Shown here piece by piece: positions 22,425 through 33,305 of a stretch of DNA of 64,000 nt (positions within the stretch are counted from its first letter, which is position 1; the number at the start of each line of letters is the position of its first letter). A program made the position numbers and the translations under genes. The notes below the pieces were generated by a model. That model saw only the letters and a list, made by a program, of their open reading frames with translations, searched no databases and had not been told where the DNA came from. The DNA is from Sequoia sempervirens. Taxonomy: Eukaryota; Streptophyta; Pinopsida; Cupressales; Cupressaceae. Where the stretch lies: assembly GCA_007258455.2 (NCBI GenBank), contig VDFB02000003.1:44822077-44886076 (forward strand), given 5' to 3'.

Positions 22425-22895
22425 TTAATGATGGTGTGGACCGTTTCCTTTATCACCCTTGGGAGATTTGGGAAGTAGGCGACGATTCACTAGATTTCTC
22501 TGCAATCAAAACATAAAATACTAAACATTAAAAGTTGACTCCATTGAGAATTAAAAATTTAACGTTGCTCTTGAAAGATCCTTACAATATTTCTGCAGTA
22601 AAGAAAAGAGAATCACTTAGAGTACAAGGCTATATATATTTAATAAAAATTGAAAAGCTTAGTTATAAATCAAGACAGATTTTGAAAGAAGGCAGAAACA
22701 TTTCTATTTTTTGAGGCGTAAAAGATTGGCACTTACTCGTTCTCCCTGTCTTACGTCGACGTCCATAAGTCCTTTGTGAGAAGTGGGTTTATAGGTAACA
22801 AGCTTGAGTTGTGAGGTAGGGCGAGCAGGTAGGGCGAGGGTGGATATAAGTAACCAGAAAAACACTACCACCAGGAAACCACACACAGCCTTCAT
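22425..22895 (-). CDS. Putative secreted peptide precursor, copy 1 (two exons, 77 residues)
   Basis: Exon 1 runs 22895-22737 (53 codons) and exon 2 runs 22499-22425 (24 codons plus TAA), joined in phase 0 over a 237-base intron with donor CGA/GTAAGT and acceptor TTGATTGCAG/AGA. The protein starts MKAVCGFLVVVFFWLLISTL followed by ALPARP, a textbook signal peptide with a likely cut after Ala-Leu-Pro-Ala or nearby. A variable middle follows (KLVTYKPTS, then MDVDV). Exon 2 encodes a basic stretch with the dibasic pair in NRR, then LLPKSPKGDKGNGPHHH at the C terminus. A short precursor with a C-terminal Pro/Gly/His motif after basic residues is the plan of plant signalling peptides (PIP, CEP, IDA and CLE types), but it does not match any consensus well enough for me to assign one. 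A TATA box lies 70 bases upstream of the ATG. The copy at 33306-33783 is almost identical in exon 2. Confidence 0.65.
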
Positions 22896-22965
22896 TATTA
22901 CTACCTTGCTCCACTGCTATATTCTTCATTCGTCGTCTCTGTAATTTGCAAAGGAAAAATTAGAC

Positions 22966-22971
22966 TTTATA
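22966..22971 (-). promoter_or_regulatory. TATA box of peptide gene, copy 1
   Basis: On the minus strand the context is GGCCTATAAAGTC. It lies about 70 bases upstream of the ATG at 22895, leaving room for a short 5' UTR. The same box is at the same distance in copy 2. Confidence 0.6.
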
Positions 22972-23029
22972 GGCCATGAAGGGAAAACATGCAAATACGC
23001 GGAATACAAAGCGCGGCTTTTCAAACATA

Positions 23030-23290
23030 CGTGGACTGGAGGAAGCTCATTGGAATCTTTCTAGTAAAACATGGAAGTACAAAAGCATGCAGCCCTCTGG
23101 TTCACGTATGGCAGAGGAAGATTCCACATATGACTAAAGGAAGATTCCAATGAGCTTCCTCCACTCCACGTATGATTAAGGAAGATTCCAATGAGCTCCC
23201 TCCAATCCATGTGTGATTAAGGAAGATTTCAATGAGGTTCCCTCAAATTCACGTATGATTAAGGAAGATTCCAATGAGGCTTCGTCCAAT
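23030..23290. repeat. Inverted and direct repeats upstream of peptide gene, copy 1
   Basis: A unit of about 45 bp with core GGAAGATTCCAATGAGCTTC occurs about four to five times in direct order (about 23117-23290) and once in reverse orientation at about 23030-23070 (GGAAGCTCATTGGAATCTT). The core contains GAAGATTC, that is GAAnnTTC. The array starts about 60 bases above the TATA box, so it lies in the presumed promoter. Facing copies could also form a hairpin. Confidence 0.75.
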
Positions 23291-23419
23291 TTCGAGTTAA
23301 TTTTAATTTTATCTTTTTATTTATTTCATTCCGTAGTGAGATTGAACTAGCATATATCTTTCAAAAAATTATATAAAAAATGTTGCAGATATCTTCTGGT
23401 ACGCCTTTTAGTTTTTTTA

Positions 23420-23660
23420 AATCAATTTGTACAATAGACTTCTCCAAAAGGAATAGAGAAATACAATCGCCCTAGCAGACTTCTATGCAAAATATGAAAA
23501 CATCGATAAACCTGTGAATTGATAGACATAATTCTTAGAAAGAAATATGGTTTCATGAATTGTAAATTAGCAAGATATGCACTAAAAGAATTTGTTAAAA
23601 AGGCTTTAAAAACTTTCAAGCTTTTGCGATTTCTGCTATCAATGGCATATTTGGTGACAT
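23420..23660. other. Conserved AT-rich segment with weak open frames on both strands, copy 1
   Basis: It is open on the plus strand from 23519 (MIDIILRKKYGFMNCKLARY) and on the minus strand from 23619 (MKVFKAFLTNSFSAYLANLQ). The same frames are open in copy 2 at about 34324-34580. With only two recent copies, shared openness says little. No domain was recognised and no splice context was preferred. Confidence 0.2.
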
Positions 23661-24189
23661 ATTTGGCGAATTGGTGGTATTATTGTTGCAAGGCCCTTGC
23701 TCTGAAGATTTCGAATTTTTATGCAACGAACAAGAAAATAAATATTCATTTTTTAACTTTTAATTTTAATTTCTCTGAACCTCTAAACTTATGAAAACTG
23801 CATGTTCTGTTAAAATTATTCTTACTGCAGGCTATCCTGCCGATCGTCTCAAAACTACAGAAGGTAGTATTTGACAGCTTTAGAAAAGGGCTAAGTGAGC
23901 TCAAAGAAAGAAATGTAAGCACTGATAAATGATCTTACAAGTCACTTGCCAGCCTTTGCTTTCCTACATGAAACGTCTGTGGTATGAAGGCATAGCACAG
24001 AGCAGATGACGATAGACTTTATATGAAATACAGCCAACGAATTCTAAAATACAGTTTAAGGAATGGGAAAATGAACAGCAAAAAATTCGAATATCTCTCA
24101 AGAATGCATTGTTAAAGATATGCGATGAAACAGGAGTTTCTCAAGCCTATGTGGACTCGGTCTATACGCATACCTTTAAGCTACCTACC

Positions 24190-24235
24190 CAAAATATGAC
24201 TGCTCTGCCGCCGTCTCCTCTGCCACTCCTGCCAT
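24190..24235 (-). CDS. Possible first exon of an unidentified gene, copy 1
   Basis: On the minus strand an ATG at 24235 opens MAGVAEETAAEQSYFG and runs into TTTTGG/GTAGGT, a fair splice donor, at about 24190; unspliced, it meets a TAG at once. The homologous place in copy 2 (ATG at 34863) reads MAEETTREESYFG before the same donor, with several residue changes but the same frame and end. GC-rich sequence with the look of a 5' leader precedes it. I could not find the following exons, so this stays tentative. Confidence 0.25.
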
Positions 24236-24545
24236 TCTTATGATCAATAATTTTACAGAGGGTGGAGACGGAGGTGCGGCTTCGAGCTGTGAAGGAAAGT
24301 ATTATAGAAACTCGGATAGAAAACGTCAAACAATTAAACGGATGTCAACTTAAATCATGGGAAATTTTTATGTATACATATCTTTCAAACTTTTATTTAT
24401 TTATCTAGGTAAGGGAGAGGGTCCGATGGCTATGTTGTGCGAGGGGTCCACGTCAGCAGAGGACATTTGGTCAAAACCTTGAATGTCATGATGTAGAGGG
24501 TTCAATTAGCAACTTAGGAAAATCCATCCTTGTCAAATTCTCGTA

Positions 24546-25140
24546 CATTTTCCAAAAAAGTCTTTTTACGAGGCAAAAGGTGGCATCGACCATTGACGGA
24601 TGCGTGGTACTTGCTTACATGTTTATCTCCACACCACTCCCTGTGAAGTTAATGCACATTTATTGTGTATTTACTTCTCCTCTCCCCTTTGCCATTGATC
24701 TTTTTGCACCCACATTGGTGTGTTTTTCATGAAGTAGGGTTTCTTTTGGGTTCTTTGCAACACCATTCACTCTTCACGTCTGCACATGACATCGTCTATT
24801 GATGGACCAGTGGTGGTGCACTTCACAATCAACTGCGGAGAGGTTGGGAGCAACTCATGGTGATACATTTTTCATTTTTCCTATGTGTATCAACACTTCC
24901 AACTCGCAAGGAAAATAAAAAACTTTGGCCATCACAGGTGAGGTTGTCTTCCAACCTCACAATGGCAATGATCATCCATTGTATATGTATTTTAATTAGT
25001 TTCAAAATGTTTCTTTTGGTTTCAAAATGTTTCAATCTTGTTTTATTTCAATCTTTTTATGCTTTTCACGCTCCATTATATGTATGTCTGCTAATATAGC
25101 TTACCTCTCATTGTGCATGCCACTCTGCATACCATCAACT
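24546..25140. other. Unassigned spacer
   Basis: No gene, repeat or element end could be supported. The short open frames present have no recognisable domains. Confidence 0.4.
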
Positions 25141-25891
25141 CTACAAATATATATATAGCATATGAGGGTGTCATACACTCAACTGTTAAAGGTTTCATGC
25201 AACTATCTTTTGGCCGACTGTGTGTGTATATATATAAATATATTTGTAATATATATATACACACTATATATACATACTATATATAGCATTTGAGGGTATC
25301 ATATACTTGACTATTAATGGTTTCATGAACCTTTCTTTTGGCCTTGTGTGTGTGTGTGTATACCATTTAAGGGTTTCATATTCTATACTATTAAGGGTTT
25401 CATGCACCTATCTTTTGGCTGACTATGTGTCCTCCGCTACCGTGTATCCATCGTACAACATTACCTTCAACATCATCATCCTCTTTGCCCTGTATATATT
25501 GCATACACCTCTGTTGCTGGTATCATGTAGATTTCGAAAGTAATTGAAATATAGTGTTATAAATTTATAGAAGATCTTCAAACTAATATTATTTATTATA
25601 AATGTATATATATGTGTATGTATTATATGTATATAATACATACATACATACTTACATACATACATATATATACATATATATATACATATATATACATATA
25701 TATATACATATATATACATATATATATACATATATATACATATATATACATATATATATACATATACATACATATATATATATGTATATATATGTATATA
25801 TATATATATGTATATATATATATGTACACACACACATATAAATTTATTAAACCCTTAACTAATAATAGAAATATATTTACATATATATATG

Positions 25892-25922
<31 letters not shown>

Positions 25923-25931
25923 ATGCATGTA

Positions 25932-25996
<65 letters not shown>

Positions 25997-26040
25997 TGTC
26001 ATGCATGATAGATACATATGTATGTATGCATGCATGCATA

Positions 26041-26084
<44 letters not shown>

Positions 26085-26940
26085 TATTGGTTTAGGGATT
26101 ATATATAACTTGAAACAACATTATAATATAAATATTTATAACCATTTTGAAACTAATATAGCTGTAAAAGCATGTATATAAATTGATACAACATTTCCAT
26201 ACATATAAGAGTCATTGTAATTGAAGAACAAATAAACCATACATCTAATTCACTTCAATGTAAATGAACAAGGCTATATGTAAAATGAAACAACAATTTA
26301 ATATGTAAAAGTCAACATAATTGAACAAGAAACATGCAATACATATAATCCACTTGAAAGTAATTGTAGAAGGTTATAGTTTCAATTTCAAACACTTGTT
26401 GGAGAGTTAAGTTAGACACTTGTTGCATCTTCCAAGGTATGTATACTCCAAAGTTTCTCTAAGATTACAATTGTATAAACTGTTCAATATATGTTTATTA
26501 TTCATACGAATCATGATTTTCTTTTGAAACATTTGCATACATACATATCATTCCACCTATCATCCTTAGTTTATAGTTGTTTTAAGAATGTTAAACTTAA
26601 TATAGCATTTAAACCAATGGTAAAATTGAATTGAAATATGATTTTCATACCAGCTTTCAATATTGTTTTATGAGTTCTAACTGTTGTTCAAATTACAATG
26701 GATTTCAAATTATTCAATGTCATATATGAAACAATCTAGTATATGAAACCCTTAAATGGTATACACACACAAACACATACTCAGCCAAAAGATAGGTGCA
26801 TGAAACCCTTAACAGTCGAGTATATGATATGCTCATACATATACATACATACATATGTATGCACACATACATACATATATATGTCATGCATGATAGATAC
26901 ATATGTATGTATGCATGAATGCATGCATAAATACACTTCC
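25140..26940. repeat. Microsatellite island (TA, TACA/TATG, CT, CA runs)
   Basis: The core at about 25600-26080 consists of mixed TATA, TACA and TATG runs, then CTCTCT and CACACA. Long open frames in several frames here are products of the repeats (Tyr-Ile and Tyr-Met-Cys runs). Facing copies of a non-repetitive unit lie at the edges: about 25160-25435 forward and about 26735-26845 inverted. A 45-bp stretch containing GTCATGCATGATAGATACAT occurs twice, at about 25997 and 26882. Confidence 0.85.
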
Positions 26941-26944
26941 CAAC

Positions 26945-27460
26945 TCAGCTAACAACGTTTACAACTTGAGAATCTCCTTATCTCCTTTAATGAGAGAAAC
27001 GTATTATGTTTCCATGGTGGAAAGAGTTATCACTTTTTGCAATCTAGAAACCCAAATAATCATTGCTCCCACAAAAGTGAATACATATCCAGTTGTTGAT
27101 CATCATTTATCCAAGTCATTGACAATGTCAGAGTAAAACAAACCTTGCAACTATACATCTTTTTCTCCAAATCTTAAAACATGATCAAAAGTTCCCTTCA
27201 AATATCTCAAAATCCATTTCACAGCTTGCCAATGATTTTTTACCCAAATTTCTCATGTACCTGCTGCTACTCCTACTACACGAGAAATGTCGGGTCTTGT
27301 GCAGACCATTACATACATGAGACTCCCAACAATAGAGGAATACAACACTCGCTCCATAAGATATTTTTATTCTTGTGTATGAGGACACATTTCAATTGAA
27401 AGATTGAAGCGATCAACAAGAGGTGTGCTAATGGGCTTAGCATTCTTCATGCCAAATCTA
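26945..27460 (-). pseudogene. Copia RNase H domain and RT end
   Basis: The minus-strand translation gives GSLMYVMVCTRPDISRVVGV, WQAVKWILRYLKGTFDHVLR, STTGYVFTFVGAMIIWVSRL and VITLSTMET. These are the expected copia blocks (RPDI, WQAVKWILRYLKGT, STTGY, LST-E). Several in-frame stops and at least one frameshift are present. Confidence 0.8.
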
Positions 27461-28032
27461 TCCAAAATCTTTTCAATATTTTCCTTGTGACATTTTCAAT
27501 TCTCTTTTTTGCCTATCCTTGATGATAGTCATTCCCAGAATTTTCTTAGCAGCCCGTAAGTCTTTCATAGATTTTTTTTAAGCCAGTTGTTGTTTCAACT
27601 TGCTAACATTTTCCATGTTAGTTCTAATCATTGGCATATCATCAACATATAACAATAGAAAAAAAAAATCACCATTTTCTGAAACTTTGTAATAGACACA
27701 AGGATTAATTTCACATCTAGTAAAATCTTGCTCAGCCATAAAAGAGTCAAATTTTAAATACCATTGGCGGGGAGCTTACTTTAGCCCATACAAACTACGA
27801 TTCAATTTGTAAACTAGATCCTCATTACCTATTTTATCAAACCCTCCAAGTTTCTACATATACAACTCCTCATCCAAATCATTATGGAGAAACATTGTCT
27901 TGAAACCAAACTACTCCAATTCAAGGTTATACACAACAACTAATCCTAACATTGCCCAAATGGAAGTCATTTTCTCTTCTTCCCATCATCTTCTTCCTTC
28001 AACTTGTATACCCACCTACTTTTTAAAGATTT
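27461..28032 (-). pseudogene. Copia reverse transcriptase
   Basis: The catalytic YVDD box is at 27638-27649 on the minus strand. Upstream of it in the protein lie KTMFLHNDLDEELYM (about 27860-27910) and SLYGLK-stop-APRQWYLKF (about 27745-27797), where the conserved KQAP box has a CAA-to-TAA stop. These are hallmark copia RT blocks. The enzyme is dead in this copy. Confidence 0.85.
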
Positions 28033-28365
28033 TCAATGAGGTGGAAGAGGGACCAAATCCCATGTGTGGTTAGCCATCAAGGAATCCATATTATGCATAA
28101 CTTCCATCCATTTTTTATTGTCTTTATCCTCACATACTTCTCCAAACGTAGCAAGTTCTCCATTGGAAATTAGTAAATTTTGAATAAAATCATTGTATTT
28201 AGATGGAGGTATATGCTCCCTAGTAGAACTACACACTTGAGGAAGAGACTCTTGTGTTGAGGTAAGGAGGTCATTTAGGGGCAGTGCACACCCTTCATCA
28301 CATGGTAGAGGGGAAATAGTGTTTGGCTGAAACATATGGGAGTTGGGTTGTAATGTGCCATGCAA
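28033..28365 (-). pseudogene. Copia pol: linker and start of RT
   Basis: An open stretch of 110 codons ends with KKWMEVMHNMDSLMANHTWD followed by LVPLPP, the standard entry to copia RT. The preceding residues are the poorly conserved linker after integrase. Confidence 0.75.
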
Positions 28366-28571
28366 AATATCCTATGGTTGCTACGAGTTATAATTTTTGA
28401 GTTTAGCATATAAGTACCATCTAAGATGTCATTTGGTGGCACAAAATCTTTTGAATATGTCCCTTGTTCTTATAGATCAGGCGTTATTTTCATTAAAGAT
28501 CATATCTCTGTTGTGTGTGACCTATTTAGAGGCAGAATTCCACAATCGATAACCATAAGTTTCTCATCACC

Positions 28572-29350
28572 CTATCCAAAAAAAAAACATCTTTTGGACT
28601 TGACATCCAACTTCATTCTTTTCTCTTGTGGAATGTGACGAAATACATCACACTTGAACACTTGCAAGTGATTGTAAGAAATTATTCTTCTCAACCACTT
28701 CTCCTTTGGAATATTAAAGTCCAACTGAGAAGATGGACCTTGGTTAATTAGGTAGACCATTGTATGAATTGGCTCTACCCAAAAATCTTTACCCAATCAT
28801 GTATTAGACAACATGTTGTGAGCTATCTCCAAGATTGTTTGATTCAACTTCTCAACTGCACCATTTTCTTGAGGGGTGAAAGGAAAATATTGATATATTG
28901 TATACCATTACCTGTACAAAAGTTATCAAACTCCAAGGAACAAAAGTCTCCACCATTATCAGTTTTAAGCACTTGATTTTGTTGTCAGTTTGGTTTTCAA
29001 CAATTGATTTGAAACTTTTAAATTTTCCAAATACTTTAGACTTCCTATTTAACATATAAACCCAAACCTTTCTAGTGCAATCATCAAGAAAAGTAACACA
29101 ATAATTATACCCACCAATAGAAGTTACCTCTATGGGACCAAAAACATATGAATGTATTAGCTCTAATGGTCATGTCTTCTTGTCATGCCCTTGAATGGGG
29201 AAGTTGATCCTCTATTTTTCATACATACAATTCTCACACAAGTCTAAATCAATAGATTTCAAACCTAGAAGTTAATCTTGTTTGTGCAAAATCTCAAGGG
29301 CCTTCTTTCTCATATGCTCAAGCCTCTTGTGCTAAGGCTTTGTCCCACTG
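28572..29350 (-). pseudogene. Copia integrase
   Basis: On the minus strand the pieces are: HKRLEHMRKKALEILHK (about 29290-29345, the pre-integrase motif), VTFLDDCTRKVWVYML (29056-29105), a damaged region at about 28950 where the second catalytic Asp motif (DNGGEF in relatives) reads out of frame, FTPQENGAVEKLNQTILEIA (about 28815-28880, with the catalytic Glu), then WVEPIHTMVYLINQGPSSQL and YNHLQVFKCDVFRHIP (28572-28796). The order and motifs are unambiguous for copia. Stops and frameshifts occur throughout. Confidence 0.85.
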
Positions 29351-29797
29351 TCGACAACTGCCATAATAGCTCCTAGTTCAATGTGACTCTCTAACATAAA
29401 AAACTTTCCCAATTTTCTACCTCTTGTAATTACTAAGGCTCCTTTGGTCACCTTCCAAGTGTTGGACTCAAAAGTGATGCTACAACCTTAAGCATTTAGT
29501 TGTCCCACAAAAATCAAATTCCTCTTGAGTTGAGGAACATGTCTCACATCTCGCCAAAACTAATTATTTCCATTTTTAAATTTTAATATCACATTTGCTT
29601 TATCGACAACACACAGTTCATTGTCCCAAGGTAGACCTTAACATGTTTTCCTTTTTAATAATTTTTGAAAAATTCCTAGCGTGAAGTGGCATCAAAAGAA
29701 GCAATGAAATCCAACACCCACACACCAACTATAGTTTCACTTTTAGATAAAACTAATGCACCTACATCCTCTTCATATATGCTACATTTACCTCATT
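29351..29797 (-). pseudogene. Copia protease and pre-integrase region
   Basis: The minus strand reads VLDFIASFDATS at about 29679-29716, where relatives have a Leu-Asp-Ser-Gly-Ala site, so the catalytic motif is mutated. It continues with KGKHVKVYLGTMNCVVDKAN, DVRHVPQLKRNLIFVGQL, and TFESNTWKVTKGALVITRG, the conserved stretch between protease and integrase. Several stops interrupt the frame. Confidence 0.75.
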
Positions 29798-30475
29798 TTA
29801 TTTTGAATGACTTTCTATCTTCTTGAATGACCAACAATTCTTCTTTATGTGGCCTTTCTTGACACAAAACCGACAACCACTATTTCCACCTCTTGAATTT
29901 GATCTCTTGTTGGACTTTGATCTTCCACTATGGTTATGCTTTCCTCTTTCTTGTGATCTCCCCCTATAGTTGGTTATCAAAGGGTCCACCGATAAAGTTC
30001 CTTGATTCTTCCTCATATCCTCACCAAGAAGAGTTCCAAAAACATCATAAATTTTGAATACAATCCCCTTATTTTTGGACATTGAGTTGTTGATAGGCAT
30101 AACAACTCCATCCCAACTATTAGGTAGAGAGCACACCAACAAAATTTGCTTGATTTCATTGTCCAGGTTTATGCTCACAGAAATTAATTGGTAGATCAAT
30201 GTGTTAAATTCATTTAAGTGGTTTGACACATTTCCTCCTTTCATCTTCAAATTGTACAATTTTTTCATGAGAAAAAATTTATCTAATGTGGAAGCCATCT
30301 CATACATATCAAATAACTTTCCCCACAATCCTTTCATTGTTTTCTCTATTGCAACATTAAATAGCACATTATTGGATAGAGAGAATAATCGACGCCATTG
30401 TCTTTTTATCTAATTTCTCCCAGCCTTCATTAACCATTGTAGTTGGTTTCTTTGCTTTGTCTTCCAACATGATTG
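29798..30475 (-). pseudogene. Copia gag, copy 2
   Basis: The main open part, 29798-30367 (189 codons), carries NVAIEKTMKGLWGKLFDMYE, VSNHLNEFNTLIYQLISVSI, an Arg/Ser/Gly-rich region and an intact knuckle CRFCVKKGHIKKNCW (CX2CX4HX4C). The N-terminal part (AKKPTTMVNEGWEKLDKKTM) lies at about 30375-30465 in another frame, separated by a one-base shift. This is the best-preserved copia gene in the window. Confidence 0.85.
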
Positions 30476-30623
30476 ATCTAGATCTCTTCGAATCAACAAC
30501 TCTTCCATTTGTAACTTTTACATTCTGAAGTTTTGTACTAAGAATTTTTCAATTCTCCATTTAATCTACCTCTTCCATCTTTGTTCAATTTTTCGACAAC
30601 TTCTCCTTGGATCTCATATCAAT

Positions 30624-31017
30624 TGTTAAATAATTGTGCAATTTAAAATGAAATGAACATCACAAACAACAAACAAAAATAGAGCACAATACAATAAATG
30701 ACATAGAGATTACATGGTTCACCAATATGGGTACATCCACGAGAAAGGTAGTTACAATATTTTATTGTAGAACAACAACAAATACAATTTCTTCATCTAA
30801 TGCCTATTACAATTAACAATCCCTAATATATAAAAGTGATTTGGGGAGTAGAAAAATTCAAGAGGGATGGAATGTGAAGGGACAAAGTCTATTGGACTTC
30901 ACATACAAAACAATATTCTCCCATACTTCTTATACGAATTTGTCAAGCTTTCTCACACTTCTTGTACAAATTTGTTAAGCTTCCAATTGGGGGTTGATTT
31001 CTTGCATACATATGACA
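30624..31017 (-). repeat. Copia 5' LTR, copy 2
   Basis: Homologous to 20207-20602, with the same ends (TGTCATATGTATGC start and ATTATTTAACA end on the minus strand). The adjacent primer site is more decayed (TTGATATGAGATCC). Confidence 0.7.
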
Positions 31018-31044
31018 TTGATAGTAATAAGAGAGTTAGTTTCA

Positions 31045-31255
31045 GATGTATCAAATTTTTTTTTAAATTTTTACATATTTGTAGTCTTATGGTAGTTGTT
31101 GAAATTCCGCTTCATTGTTCATTCCCTCCACAAGTTTTTTTTCCTACTAGTGCTAGGATGTTCCCTTCATGATCTCTTACTACACAACCTACACTAGATT
31201 TACTTAGATTTCTCGAGAGTCCAAGAAACCCCATGAAGAAGGAGGATTATAGTAT
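31045..31255. other. Segment present only in duplicated block copy 2
   Basis: Between the copia LTR flank and the AT-only repeat, copy 2 has about 210 bases that copy 1 lacks. No coding or element signature was seen. Either copy 1 lost it or copy 2 gained it. Confidence 0.4.
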
Positions 31256-31350
31256 ATTATTATATAATATATTAATATTAATACTAATAGATATATTTAA
31301 AATGTTAATATTATATAATATTAAATTATTAATATATTAATATTATATAG

Positions 31351-31548
31351 TGGGGCTAGGGGCCTAGCTAGATTGGCTAAACCATCCTATTGCAGGGAAG
31401 AGGTCACGAGGTCTAGTCTCTCCTCCATCCTCATGGTACCAGAGGGCGTGTCGTACTAGCATCATCGGTCACGTGAAAAACATTTTCAGGCACACTATAG
31501 TTTATAAGGGGGTTATCCGATTCTTGCAATCTAAAAAAATAAAAAATA
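31351..31548 (+). mobile_element. SINE-like insertion of about 200 bp
   Basis: A GC-richer unit starts TGGGGCTAGGGGCCTAGCTA, contains a possible RNA polymerase III A box (TAGCTAGATTGG) and a weak B box (GAGGTCTAGTCTC), and ends in an A-rich tail (CTAAAAAAATAAAAAATA). It interrupts the AT-only repeat that is continuous in copy 1. The flanks TTAATATTATATAG and TTAATATTCTATAA look like a target duplication, but the site is itself repetitive. Confidence 0.5.
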
Positions 31549-31709
31549 GAATATTAATATTCTATAATATTATAAATATATTAATATTAATTATTGTATT
31601 ATAATATGATATAATTATAGTTAGTGTCAAGATTATAATATTAATATAAAATTATACATAGATTACTTTGAGAAGGATATCTTTCACTTTTATATAATTT
31701 TTTTAAAGA

Positions 31710-31711
<2 letters not shown>

Positions 31712-31765
<54 letters not shown>
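31712..31765. repeat. Compound (TG)n(AG)n microsatellite
   Basis: About 10 TG repeats are followed by about 17 AG repeats. Copy 1 has TATATATATG at the same position, so the expansion is private to copy 2. Confidence 0.9.
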
Positions 31766-31768
<3 letters not shown>

Positions 31769-32214
31769 CAACATACAATAAAATAACTTGATTTATACAT
31801 AAATTAACCTCGTTTTGAAAATAAATTTATTTTTGTCACGTCTTTTAATGCTTGTCACACATGACATAAACACATTTCAAGTGGGAAAATAAGGCAAACC
31901 TATTCATCAATGTGTGATGGGCTTTTGCCTTTAAAAAAATATTAAATTTACTTAAAAACTTGAAATTTACCCCTTCTCAAATATTTGATGGCTACATGTT
32001 TAGTCTTTACAAATTAAAATAAAATTCATTTTAAATCACATTTGCATATATAAAATACAAAAAATTAATTGATAATGATATAATATGATGGTTGAATTGT
32101 TACATTATGATGTGTGTCATGGAAGTTCAATTGATATTGAAAATAAGATCCCCTAGATGTGACCTCCCGGGTACATAACTCATTTCATTCCTTACTAATT
32201 TGACCAATAGAATT

Positions 32215-32740
32215 GTGGTGTGAATATTCTCGAATCTGCCGTTCGTTGGTGAGGGGCAATTATAGGCCCCGGGGGGAACAAGAAGCTACATGAAATGCAA
32301 GTCGTCCCGTCTACTTACCATCAATATCTGAAATTCCCTTCCTTATCGGGAGATGCTCGGCCGGACCTCGACTTACTCGAACCGAATACACCCTGCTTGC
32401 AGTTCTTATCGGTTCAACCGACAACTTTAGAGTAGAGATTCAATATCGGTTGTTGCCTCCCCCTCGCCCGATCCAAGTATTGGCGGCTCACTTTAGAATG
32501 GTCTCATCTTGCAGAAATAAGAGTTTTTTTTTTTCGATTTTGGCCACTGCTTCGAGTTTCTGGCGGTAGAGACACCATTTTAAAATTTTCTCGATCTTGT
32601 TGGCTATTGCTTGTTTGATTCGGACGGTTTGCGGAAATTATTTTTGCTCTAGTTAATTTGTATTTTGACACCGGCGCTTTTACTCTATCTCTCACAAAGG
32701 AACCAGCCGGCACCGTCTTTCAGTATAGATTCTTCTATAT
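32215..32740. other. GC-rich conserved patch, copy 2
   Basis: Partner of 21300-21860. It lacks the G-rich run (about 21370-21400) of copy 1 but keeps a perfect donor-like GTAAGT on the minus strand at about 32312-32317 (ATTGATG/GTAAGTAGAC). Function unknown. Confidence 0.3.
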
Positions 32741-33305
32741 GTTCAGTTAATTTATGTTGTATTCAATTTAATTGACCGTCGACTTATGACAGAGATAGAG
32801 ACAGAGAAAAAGAAGATGGGAACTCTATAAGATTTCAATGAAGATATCACTGCTTAAGATGCCCTCATATCGACTCTTCTAGGGTTGTTCTTCTGTCAAG
32901 ATTATGTGAAAGGAGTTTTAAGTTAAAAGCACGAAAACATGAATTGAAACAGAAGGCTGAAAAATATGTTTGTTTGAGCCATTATTAATTTTTTTTGACA
33001 AAGTGACTTTTTCATGCACGAAAATGCGATCAAGAATGTAATGATGTCAACATTATTTTGTTGTAAAAGAATTTTGCACCCAACGGAAAACTAGGCACTG
33101 GAGCACCGTTCATCATAACATTCATCTGAATGAATCGCCACTATTCTTTTTAGCTTATTCAAACATTCACGCACCCTTTTTCAATAACTAAGATCATGAA
33201 CATAGTGTCATGGTTACATGGGTGACAGGTTTTATGCCACTGAATTTGGAATTAAATCGAAACAATATGCTATTCTACGACCTCTCTCCAATTTAAATCT
33301 ATTGG

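Larger units (their letters stand above)
20781..24545. repeat. Duplicated block, copy 1
   Basis: This is co-linear with 31560-35190 at high identity (a few percent difference by eye, plus indels). Together with the copia 5' end on its left (19190-20640 against 29640-31045) it forms one segmental duplication of about 5.4 kb. The right edge is near 24545, where CAACTTAGGAAAATCCATCC loses similarity to the other copy. Inside are a GC-rich patch, the two-exon peptide gene and its repeat-rich upstream region. Confidence 0.85.
26940..31017 (-). mobile_element. Ty1/copia element, copy 2: LTR, gag, PR, INT, RT, RH
   Basis: Reading on the minus strand from 31017, the order is 5' LTR (30624-31017), PBS, gag, protease, integrase, RT and RNase H, the copia order. 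The 3' LTR is missing; the element ends at about 26940 against the microsatellite island. Every domain carries stops or frameshifts. Copia copy 1 at 19190-20602 matches its first third. Confidence 0.85.

Noticed and set aside
25423..26181. Several open frames of 60-190 codons rich in Tyr, Ile, Met and Cys
   Set aside because: They are products of TATA/TACA/TATG microsatellites that lack stops in several frames on both strands.
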